From assembly GCA_016858145.1 (NCBI GenBank), contig JAEHOE010000026.1, positions 1 to 64,000 of the forward strand: a stretch of DNA of 64,000 bases, written 5' to 3'. The stretch comes from Edaphochlamys debaryana (lineage: Eukaryota; Chlorophyta; Chlorophyceae; Chlamydomonadales). Shown here one piece after another: positions 46,701 through 56,995 of the stretch. A program made the position numbers and the translations under genes. The notes below the pieces were generated by a model that worked only from the letters and a program-made list of their open reading frames with translations, was not told where the DNA came from and did not search any database. The number at the start of each line of letters is the position of its first letter. Within the stretch, counting starts at the first letter, position 1.

Positions 46701-49700
46701 GCTCTCTGTCCCGCTACCTGACCAAGTCCGAGCTGGAGGTGCTGGTGGGCACGGAGGTCTTCAACTGCCTGATGGACGGAAGCAAGCTCACAGACGTCAG
46801 GGTGCAATTCGAGATCGACGGCTCTCGCCTGCCCGGGGTGAGGGGTTCAGGAGCCAAGTCAGTCTGTTGTTGTTGTCGTAGTTACACGGACAAGGCTCTG
46901 GCTCTGGCTCTAGGCTCTGTGTCTGTGAGGGGCTCTAGGCTCTGTGTTCCGTTTCGAAGGGAGATAACTGCTGTCCTTTGGTCCCCGAACCTTGCCTGGA
47001 CGCACGCCTGCTCACGCCCTCACGGCCCTGCTCTGCGCCCTTGCCTCGGTCCGCTCCCCCCAGGTCTACGTGGCCGACATTGAGCGCTACAACCCCTCCT
47101 CGCCCTTCTACCTCAAGGCCTCATCGGGGCGGGGCGTGGACGGCCTGCCCTGGCGCTCCATCCCCCCCAACGCCACCGTTCAGTGGAAGAGGATGGCGGA
47201 CAACACGCTCGTGCTGGCGCAGGTCAGGGGGGCGGGGGAGGGGGCGGGGCGGGGGGCACGGGCACACGTCTCACGAATTCGAGGGATTTGTCGGGTTCGC
47301 ACGCACGACTTCTCGCTGACCGCCGAGCTCGCGCTTGACGGTGATACGCGGACTCGTGTGTGCGCTCTGGAGGGGTGCTTGGGCCTACATATGCACGTCC
47401 ACACCTGCAACGGGGCCCGCATGCCCGGCGGAATTTGTGCGAACGCCGCGGCTGGGCTTCCAGGTCCAGAGCAGGGTCATGACGGCGTGCACATGCTCAG
47501 CTAAATGAGCGTGAAGCGCGCGGGGCCCTGCTGGGCTTCGGATGCGCCGCTCGTGCAAGTCGGAGTGGGCCTAAGATTGCGATGCTGCTGGTCTGACCCA
47601 ACCCGAGCGCGCCCGAGCGCCGTGGCACACACGAGCGTCACACCAGCCCCGTCTACATGTGCCCTGCCTCATAACTCATTGGCCTGGGGCAGCAACAATG
47701 CCGCGCGGTAATTTGGCTGTCGTTCAGGCTGTCGTTCATTGCGGTCACCATGCGTCGGTTACTTGACCCCCAAATGCCAGTTATCACCAGATCCTCGCGT
47801 TGCGTTATGGTAATAACGGTAGTCTCTGACCCACTTCCCTATTGCGTCCCTGGGCCCTTGACTCCATCACTGCAGGTGCCCAACCCTTCCCTGAGAGCTG
47901 GTCCAGACCGCGTGGACAGCGGCGAGGGCAGCGACGATGCAGGGCAGCGGCCGCGGGGGCGCGGCCGCGGCGCCAGGGCACCCAAGCGGCGCGCTGTCCA
48001 CCGGTCCCGTCGGTCGGGTGACAGTGAGTCGGACACGGAAGAGGACTCCGACCCGTCAGCGCTCGCAGCCAACGACAGCGGCGGTGGCACAGACGAGGAC
48101 GGCAACGCGAGTGACGAGAGCTGCGGGCGCCGCCGCAAGGCGGTGCCCCGAAAGCGCGCGCGGACCAGCACCCAAAAGGTACGTCTCAGTGCGCGCTAGC
48201 TATGCTGCGCGCTAGCTTGCGCATGCCGGTACCCCTCTGCAGGTTTTCAAGTGGTTACTTATGCTTTAGCCTCAACCTTGCTTGCTGCAGCTCCACTCAT
48301 TATGTTTGTTCCCGCATGCAGGCCCCGCGCTCTCCACCCACCGGCACGCACCTCCTCGACGCACTGGCGGGGGCGGCCGCCGCAGCCGCCCTCGACCGAG
48401 ACTCTGAGGCCGACCCCAAGGCCGAGGCCAAGGCGGGACGCTGCAGGGGGCCCGAGGCCCAGACACGGCCTGCCCGCAACGCCACCATCCCAGGGCCCCG
48501 GGGGTCCGCCGATGTACCGGCGCAAGGGGCTGCAACCAGTGGCCCCGACACGAATGACCGGGCCCGTGCCACCAACCTCGCCGCTGCCGGGTCGGTCCCG
48601 ATGGATGGCCCCAGCGGCTTCAGCGGCCCCAGCAGCAGCGGCTTCACGTCTCGCATCGTGGCCACCAACCTCTACATCGGCAGGCGCCAGCTGCAGGCGC
48701 TCTACGGACCCGACTTTGCGGCCGAGGTCAAGTGAGAGCGGGGGCCACGCATGGGTCTTTAAGCTGCCGGGTTCTGCCGGGGCGTAGCTTCCTGACGCGC
48801 ATGCTTACCGCTCCTCAGCTACCCTTGAGCACCTATCTATGCACTGGCCCCTCACGCTTTTCCTCGGATTCGCCTCCCTCCGTGCCCCTCCCAGGTCCGA
48901 GATGCAGCTGCACCTCAACGGCTCCCTGCAGCCCGAGGTGTTCACCGTGCAGTGGAAGGAGGGCTGCCACAAGGGCTCCTTCTACCCCCGGGGCGCGCCG
49001 CTGGGGCAGCTTCGCGGCCGCTTCCTGCAGGACATCCGCTGGCTGGACGAGCAGGCCAACCGCCTGGCGTTCGTGGCGTGGGACACGCCGCCGGCGGACT
49101 GGGCGGGGCAGCGCCGGACGCGGGGTGCCGGAGCAAATGCCGGTGTGACCAAGATCCGGAAATGGCTGTGGCAGCGGCAGGCGGAGCTGGCGGCGAAGCG
49201 GGGCGCCTCAGCTGCTCCCAGCAGCGGACCCGCTGGGAGCTCGGGGTCAGGTCCCGCCAGCTCTGGGCGGGCCTCCGAGGCTGAGGACCGAGCACCTGCG
49301 GCCACCCAGATGCAAACAGGCCCGGATGCGCATACTTCCGCCGAGCGCAGCCCAACACGCGCCTCCGCCGAGCCTCAGCCCTTCACTGCGGAGCTGAAGG
49401 CCGAGCCCAGGGAGGCACAGGCCACGGCACCCGGTGTGGAGGTCGGCGAGGCCAGGCAGGACGGCCCCACTCCGGCGCTTGATGCGATCAAGCCCGAGCG
49501 ACGGCGAGCCGGGCTGCGGCTGCCCTCACCTGACCACAGCGTGCTTCACCAGCCGCAGCCGCAGCTGCAGCCCCTGAGCTCACGGACGCTCGCTCCCGAC
49601 GCTGCGGCTGCAGCTTCCGGCGGTGCCAGGGCCGAGCCCGGCCCATCTTCATCCCGGCCGCCGTCGCCCGGCTCAAGCGCTGCTGGGGCCGCCCGGCCCG

Positions 49701-51415
49701 AGGCTTCTGGCCATGGCGCTCAGGGGGCGGCGTCAGCCTCATCCAGCCAGCCGCCGTCCCCGCGCACCCTCCATGAGCTTCAACGAGGCGCTGCGGGCCA
49801 GCCGCCGACCGCAGGCCTCAGCCCATCCCGGCTCCAGCCGAGCGCTGAAGCTGCTGTTCTTCGCGGCCCCGCTGGCGGCCCGGTGCTAGACGGCGCCGTT
49901 CAGGCCGCGCTGCTTCAGCTCCAGAGGGCGCTCCAAGGGAGCTCGGGGCCTGCAGCTTGCCGCAGCGCGGCCGAGTCGGCCGGCCCCCCCGACCTGGCTT
50001 GCCTCCTGACCCAGATCTCACAGCACGACTCGCGAGCGGCCATGCCGGCGGGGGCCCGGGTCGAGCGAGGCCTCCAGGCCTGCCGTGCGCTCAACCTCGG
50101 GGGCGAGAGGGAGGAGGAGGAGGGGGAGGAGGACTTGGCAGGCATGGGTGCTGCACGGCCGATGAGGACGCTGCGGCCGTGCCGGCCCGACGGGCACACG
50201 GAGCATTGGGACGGCGACGACGCGGACGGTGGTGTCACGGGCCGAGGGAGCCCAGAGCGCTGGCTGGGATCGCTGGGTGCGCCCTCCACCGCGGCCCCTG
50301 CACCGGCCCTGGGCAGGCCCGCTCCGGCGCCCGCCTCAGGCGTCATGATCAACACAGCTCTGGTGGAGCAGCTGAGGGCGGAGGCGCGGACTTGGAGGGT
50401 CGAGAGGGCTGCCGCCGACGCGTCCTGTGGCGCGCTCCCGTCGTACCGCGGTGCGGACTCGGCCCCGCTGCTGCGCCCGACCCAGCTCGCAGGCGCGCCC
50501 TCGAGAGGGGCGGCCCTGGGCGGGAAGCGTTCCTGGGAGGAACTTGGAGCGGAGGAACTTGGGACTGGCGGAGCGGCCGCGCAGCGGCGGCGGCCGCTGG
50601 CGGAGGGGGTGGAGATGCTTGCCGGGCATACGGATGCGAGGGCCCTGTCGTGGGGCGGGGAACCGTTTGGAGAGGGGGCAGACGCCGGCGGCGGCGCATC
50701 CTTGGAGCTGGGGCGAATCCTTGCGCTGCTCGGCGGGGGCTCGGCTGGCGGGGGTCTCCACCTGGCGCCCGGTGCTGTACAAGCGTACGGCACCGCCGCA
50801 GATCTGGATCTTGACGGTAGCGCCCCCGACCAGCTTACATCGGGAGCAGCTTCAATGGCTCGTCGAAATGACGGCTCTGCTGCCTCCGCCCCGCCCGCCC
50901 CCGGCGCCGTGGACACCTCCCGCGTGTGCGTGGGCGGCGACTTCGAGCCCACGGAGCACCTCCTCATCCGGGCCATGCCCTGGCTCTCGGTGCACCTGGC
51001 GCAGCGATGGTACCCGGCGGCGCTGGGCAGGAGCTCGGAGGACCCCTTCCCAGTGACGGTGGCGTTCGAGATCGACGGATGGCTGCTGCCGGAGAGGTGG
51101 GCGGGGGGAGGGGCGGGCTGGCAGGGGGAGAGGGAGGACCAGACGGGTTGTCATGGGTGGCTTCGACTGGGACTGATCAGCCACTGACGTCACGCATCAA
51201 ACTCTGATGTCTGCCCTACCGCGCCCCTCCCTTCCCGCAGGTACTCTGCCCAGCTCAAGTCCTACCCCACCAACAACGGCCTCTTCCTCCCGGGCCTGCC
51301 CCTGAGGAGGGTGCGCGGCCTCCTGCGCACCGGCTGGAGGCGCCTCACGGATGGCACACTCGTGCTGCAGGCGCGCACGCCGCAGCAGCAGCCGGTGGCG
51401 CCGGCGGCCGGCTAG
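43737..51415 (+). CDS. Five-module repeat family protein, copy C
   Basis: Function not recognised. Exons: 43737-43868, 44029-44175, 44303-45520, 45716-45915, 46114-46837, 47064-47222, 47876-48178, 48322-48731, 48895-51096, 51241-51415; about 1,889 aa, every phase consistent. Module order is as in B: M1, Gln/Ala linker with LQRQQDKIQAQL, M2, linker, M3, an acidic-basic exon (RGRGARAPKRRAVHRSRRSG, then a Ser/Asp/Glu run, then RRRKAVPRKRAR), M4, a ~600-aa linker, M5, ending PVAPAAG. Exons 2-5 are almost identical to B, but the M4-M5 linker and acidic exon are quite different. The intron 47223-47875 holds a 423-bp repeat. In-frame sequence is open upstream of the chosen ATG to 43716, so an upstream exon is possible. 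Confidence 0.8.
47285..47707 (+). repeat. 423-bp dispersed repeat inserted in intron of gene C
   Basis: Reverse-complement match to 37842-38264. It sits between the M3 exon (ends 47222) and the acidic exon (starts 47876), making this intron much longer than its equivalent in A or B. Confidence 0.9.
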
Positions 51416-52890
51416 CCGTCACGTGATACGGTACTCTCGTTTACGCTCACGTGAGGTGCGACACATGGAAATGTGATACAGTGCGTGGTTACCCCGGTAC
51501 GGCATTGGGTGCAGGTCCGGTATTCATGTGATGGGCATGGGTGTACCAGGAAGCTACAAGGCGTCGCAAACTGTGACACGTATTGGCCGTCCGCCTGCTA
51601 TGTCGAGGCAGTGTCTGGCTGCATCATACGTCCTCCCGCAGACCGGCGCAAGTCACCGTGGCTGCGGTTGTCGTGCCCAGTAATTCGTTGTAATCCCTTG
51701 TCGATGCTGAGGTGGGCGTTTGGTGCGTGCTCGAGGTGCAGTTGCTATGCACTTCAGGGGCTGGTGCGGGTGCATAACACACCGTAGTCGGAGGCGCAAC
51801 CGGTACGCCGGCTTTTGCAGTGCAAGGTGTTAAGGCCGAGTGTGTTCATTGCGCGTTGGCGACCCGGTCGAAGCCTCAAACTGGCGTGGCACGAGCTCAA
51901 CTGATCAGACGGGTAGCATTGCGCCCTGGGCCCCTTGACTGCGGGCTTGAATGCGTGATGGAGCTGGTTGGTGGCTTGAGGTCTCCAAGAGAGACCGGGT
52001 GTCAGGCTTAGGAGTAATGGGCGCTGTTGCGCGTGGGCTTTCCGGCGCGGCTTGGTGAGCTCCTCCAAGCGGGGCATTGAGGGGCGCGGTAATAAGCAGG
52101 AGAACGGTATATGGGATCAGGACAAGGGTGGATAGGCGCTCTGCTCGAGCTGGGCTTCCTCACGCTGCCAGCTGGCGGCACGGCGGTGGTAGTGCTCTCT
52201 GCTATGGTCAAGTCAAGTATGGCATCCCAACGCTTTGTCTCTGGCGTGCGTGTCCTATGGACTTCTCGCGGCGGGGCCGTGGGAAAAGATAAAAGCAATT
52301 TCTTGCATGCATTGTGGGCTGCCCGCGGTGTCGGCGCCCGGCAGCTTTCTGCTGAGTCTGGAGCCTCTAGTATTGTTTGCTCCGCTGTAAGCGTTGCCCG
52401 CCTCGCGGAGCGGGCTCTTCGTCGTTGGGGGCTTGGAAGGGGTCCCTTGGGGTCCTCGTTCCGTCTTATGCAGGGGCCAGGGTCTACGACACTGGATACC
52501 GGCATTTGTTGCCTGAACTTGGCTTTCATTGTCCCGCCAGGGCTGCGCCCCGCATGCCAAAACTGTCCAGGAACCACAGAGTTAACTGGCTTACTTGTAA
52601 TATGCACTTCCTAGCTACCCCCGCAGTGCCCGTGGTCCCGCCACGTCGGGTGTAGAACCACTGAGCTGCGCAGCAGTTCAGGCTTGCCCCGCTCCTGGAC
52701 TTCCACTTGCGGAACGACGCAGGGCGCGGGGGCAACCCGCGGGGGGCCGCGTTGTCGCGGGCCGGTGGGATGGACATGTATAGCCCTAGGGACTCATCAG
52801 GAGATGCACGGCGCAGCCCGACTGCCAGCGCGAGCCAAGAGGGGCCGCCCAGGCTGCCTTCACCTTCAATGGGTTTTTAATGAGGCGCAG
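51416..52890. other. Intergenic between gene C and Fanzor remnant
   Basis: It holds the 3' flank of gene C. A plus-strand ORF at 52111-52614 has mixed composition but no recognised domain. No upstream Fanzor exons (wedge/recognition lobes, first RuvC Asp) could be recognised here. Confidence 0.4.
51689..51693 (+). promoter_or_regulatory. Candidate TGTAA polyadenylation signal for gene C
   Basis: TGTAA is the usual poly(A) signal of Chlamydomonas nuclear genes. This one lies ~275 nt after the gene C stop codon. A five-base motif can occur by chance. Confidence 0.3.
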
Positions 52891-53435
52891 TGAAGCATGT
52901 CCTGATCATCGATGAGTACAAGACTAGCAAGGTGGGAGGGGCGCATCGGTACCAGCCAGGTGGGAGGGGCGCTTCAGTAGGTCTTGCCCAGTCGCATCCT
53001 TCCTTATCCGACCCCCTTCCACGTGCGCACACCCACACCGCAGACGTGCTACAACTGCGGGCACCAGGACATGGTGCTGAGGAATGGACATGCGGGCCTA
53101 CGGGATGGCCAGCGGGCCTGGTCGGTGAAAGACTGCAACAGTTGCTTCACAACCTGGGTAGGTGTGGGTGTGTGGGTGGGATCAGAGTGGTGCGCGGAGG
53201 GCAACGTGCGTGGGTTTGTGAAGGCTAACCCGCAACCCCGCATCCCCCTCAGAACCGCGACGTCTCCGCTACCAACGTGATCCGCATTCTCCTCCTGCTG
53301 AAGCTGCTGGGCTTCAGCCGGCCGGCCGCGCTGGAGCGGCCGCCGGCGGCCGGCCATGGACCCGGGCTGAGGGGCCAAACAAAGAGCAGCGGCGGCGGAG
53401 GGAGAGATGTAGTAGATGTAGCGGGTGGCGTGTGA
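52891..53435 (+). pseudogene. Fanzor (eukaryotic TnpB-like RNA-guided nuclease), C-terminal three-exon remnant
   Basis: Exons 52891-52931, 53044-53157 and 53253-53435 join in phase. They show IIDEYKTSK (Glu 52914-52916), a TCYNCG / KDCNSC zinc ribbon (Cys codons 53047, 53056, 53134, 53143) and W-NRDVSATNVIRI (Asp 53259-53261). This order, DEyrTS-CxxC-x(n)-CxxC-W-NRDvnAA-N, is the C-terminal RuvC plus zinc-finger signature of Fanzor proteins. In that family the catalytic Glu lies in the DE(Y/F)RTS motif. A stop codon precedes the first exon in frame, consistent with a splice acceptor (GGCGCAG) there. No N-terminal two thirds was found, so this is probably a truncated transposon copy; an intact gene with undetected distant exons is less likely. 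Confidence 0.7.
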
Positions 53436-56400
53436 GCAGTAGCGGATTGCAGACGGACATCTCCTCTTCCTATCTTCTGGAGGGTGCATGTGTTTGTGCG
53501 CCCAACCCAACCGGCCAAGTCCGGCATTGCGGGATAGATTGCGAAGGCCCCCAACTTATGCCGGCGTGGGTTCAGTCCGTGCGCTGTGGGGCGTAGTGCT
53601 TGATTGCGCGGCCCCAGTGCTGCCCGGCCTCGCGGGGTTTGGGGCTCAGCCCTTTTCCCTGTCCTGAGGAGGGACAGACACCCTTGTTAATGAGGCGCAA
53701 TTGAGAGGGAGGGCGGAAGTCAGTCCCGTGTTTGTGCCAACCAAACCGACCAAGCCATCGCAAGCCAACCCAAGGGCAACAGCAGGCGAGCGCCGCATAT
53801 GAGCAGGAGCTCTCGCAGATCATACGAGCAATAAGAAGCTGAACTTCAGCTCCAGGCTGCTTAGTGTTGCGACGCACGAACGCGCACCCCGCACCTGCCC
53901 GCGCCTCGGCTTTCTGCACCGGGGGTCGGGGCCGCGGACCCCGCCGCCGCGCAACATCGGCCCGCTCTGCTCCTGTCCGTTCCGAGGCCGCAAACCCCCT
54001 TGCAAGCATCTACTAGATGTATTCAAGGGTTCCGAGGGCTTGGGCGGTGCGGGGAAGGGGTGGGAAGAGAGATGGGCGCTCTGGGGGAGGCGGGGGCAGG
54101 CCGGGGGTCGGGGCCGCCCCAGGCGCCCGTCCGCCCGCAGTGGGCGTGTATCCAGGGCCAAAGGCCACCAAATACATTCGGTGTAGTGTTTGGGATGGCG
54201 GGTGCCGAGGTTTCGTTACAGGGGCTCAGCGAAGCAAGCGCCCGGATCCCCGGAATCACCGTACACGCCCGAATTTGGCAGGGCAAGGCTTAATGTGGAT
54301 TGGCAAGTCACTCGCACCCTTGCAGCGGTGCCAGGAGGTTATTGGTCGGCACACATTCACGCACGTGGCCACGTACCCAAGCAAGCAAGGCTAGCTTGGC
54401 CCTTTGAGGGCGTCTCCGTGGAGCTCATCACCGAACCCCCCTCCCTTGCCCCCAGCCACACACCCGGGGTTCTACGGGCCCGGCCCTAGCAACGTTGGCG
54501 TGACAACCAGACGTCTGTCACGTAGCCGTGGGTGTTTGTGTGCAGGTGGTACACCCATTAGGTGGCGCTCTCGCTCACCCCCCCCCCCTTCTGGGGGCTC
54601 TGGTCCCTGTCTCTCTTTTTGGGCTGAGCCCCCCGCTTCTGGACTCTCTCTGTTCGCCTGAAGTTGCACCCCACGCTCAGCCGGCGAGCTCATGTCATAA
54701 GGCTTGCTATTCCCTATTACGTACAAATTTGCGCGCTGCAAGATATCGTGGTTTGAGCTTCTTGGGCAAACTGTGTCGACATGTCGGCAGTGTTGCGCCA
54801 ACTCGCGCCCCACGCCCAAAGCGCGTTTGGTATCATACTAGAGCGCGTGGTGGTGCGAAAAAGGTAGTTCCGTCACCTTTCGCGCCTGGCTGTTGCGCGA
54901 TGTTGCGCACCGACTTCGGTCAAGCCTCGCCCGCTCAAGCCCGGACCGAGCGTGATGTTGATATCGCACATTACGGAGCTCATGTATGCGGTTTGAGCGG
55001 TAGTTGCAACACTTCGTCGCGCGTCGGCGTGGAAATGTTTCACCCCGATGACCATCCTCGGCCCCCTGCCCCCCCGAAGCTTCGCGCGGAGCGCGCCACA
55101 CGTCCCCGCACTTTGCACCCTGCCTGAGCGTATTCTCATAGCCCAGCCATCTCAGGGCTCAGCCCTTTTTTCCAGCTTCAAGGAAGCTGACACCTACTTG
55201 TCCCCTTCTGGAGGTGACCCCCCGCCCCTTACCCCCTCCACCCTGTTAGATCCAACGCCAGCGTTGGCAGCGCACGCAACTCTTCAACCGACCCTTGCCT
55301 TCCCCAACCGCTACCAGCTCATCACTCTCCAGGAGTCAAGTCCCCGCCTCCCTGGCCCCCGTCGGGGGCCGCCGTGCGTGCCCGCCCCTTTGTACAAACT
55401 GTCAGCAGTGGCGGGACACTCGGCTCCCCCTGACAGCCGGTCGAAACTCACTTCACAAGGTTACTGACAGGGTAACGCTTAAGCAGTGCTGCGATTGGAC
55501 GCTTCTGACTGTCTTTGCAGTTTGTATGTCATCGACCAATTCGACAGCGACAATGTGTCAGCAGTACCAAAACTGTCCGTGCTGTTTGCGCAGACAGAAG
55601 CTCATGCAGACTCAGCATAGGGTTGTGGCTTGGTTATGATAGCCGGCCGCGCAAAAGGCCCCGCCGCCGTAGACCACGAACCCTGAGTTTTCGCCTTGCC
55701 GGAAAACGCGAGTTTTGACACCAGGGTGAAGAGGTCTGTGCTTCAATTACTTTGGAGAGAAACGACGGCGCCCGGAACCCGCCGAAGAGGAATCGGTCAC
55801 ATTACGGTCGGAAACCGGTTGAGGCCTCGCTTTCCTCATCCCGAGCGCGCTTTGCGGCGGCCTTCACCATCAGCTGGATAAATGTACATGTCTTGCACGC
55901 TGATGCCTCGTTTGTGAGTCTTCCTCTCAGTCTTCCTCCCTGCAGTCGACAAGCTGCATCGATCGCGCTCGGGGCGGGGCAGGGGCGGGGCAGCGGAGGA
56001 GGCGTCAAAACTATGCCCCGAGCCGTGTCTCTAAGATCCTTGTGTAGACCTCGGCCGGGGTTGCCATAGGTATAAGGACGCCGCCGGGTAGGTCGTCCAT
56101 TGATAATCGACATGTCTAGTCAACTTGAACGGTGGCTGAACCGCGCTCACACTGACTTGAATCCATGCCCTTGGTAGACACTGAGTCCAGCAGCTGGGGG
56201 GAGGGGGGAATGTCGGGCGGCATGCAGGGGCGAGGGCGGGGGAATAGGCGGGCGTGCAGGCCGATGCAGGCCGGGGGTATGTACCAGCAGCACCGGCGGT
56301 AATTTGGCCGAGTACGGGGCCCAGCCACGCGTTCTGGAGGTCGCTCGCATGATGCAGATAGACGCATGGTTGTGAGGCACTCGTTTGCTCGCGGGGTGCG

Positions 56401-56995
56401 AAGAGCTAAGTAAGGGCGGAGCCGTGCGCGCGGTAGACCGGCCATCAGCAGGCCATTTCGGTGATGGACGACGCGCTAACGCCCCACGCATCCTGCATAC
56501 ACATAACACTACACCATGATGCCGCACCACATGAGGCTCACAGCCGCTACCCGGGGGCCCGCAGAGCGCGGGAGCGTTGAAGCCAGTTGAGGCCTGCGAC
56601 GACCGCGCCTGGAGGTTTTGGTATCCGAAGCCTAAGCATGGTCTAGGTCAGAGGCTGCGCTTGCGGGGCGCGCCGAGGACTGAGCGCGACGAGCGAGATG
56701 GTGAGCACAGCGTGCGCGGGGTCCCCCGCTAGTACCAGTGCTCCTCCTTTCAGCAGCGAATGCATGTACTAGCCCGCTGTGGCAAGGCGAGCCACAAGCG
56801 CGGTGCGGCGTCCGGCCCCGCTGAAGCTACGAGCACTGCAACCTCCGGGTTTGCTGCTCTCAGAAGCTTAAATGAATGCGTAGCGATCTCCTGCTTTGTT
56901 TCCTTCACCCCAGAGCTCCTGGGCTCTGGGTGTGCGTGAGTTACAGATGCGCTCCCCCGCTGCTGAACTGACTGCCCGTCGCAACCGTGCAACAG
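53436..56995. other. Transposon-derived spacer before gene D
   Basis: Several GGGCTCAGCCC / GGGCTGAGCCCC tracts (about 53640, 54620, 55155). A possible exon fragment at ~55520-55620 reads LYVIDQFDSD after a TTTGCAG acceptor; no family assigned. Nothing else supportable. Confidence 0.4.

Noticed and set aside
19238..51415. Assigning the five-module family to SAND/VARL, B3 or another plant DNA-binding domain
   Set aside because: Some W/G/P patterns look similar, but the signature residues of those domains are not visible; I leave the family unnamed.
30089..51415. B/C mirror symmetry as a simple assembly artefact
   Set aside because: Introns, linkers, acidic exons and C-termini differ substantially between B and C, and C has its own intronic insertion, so they are distinct loci; the near-identical block still deserves long-read confirmation.
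52111..52614. 167-codon plus-strand ORF as the N-terminal part of the Fanzor
   Set aside because: No wedge, recognition or RuvC-I motif could be seen and it cannot be joined in phase to the C-terminal exons with confidence.
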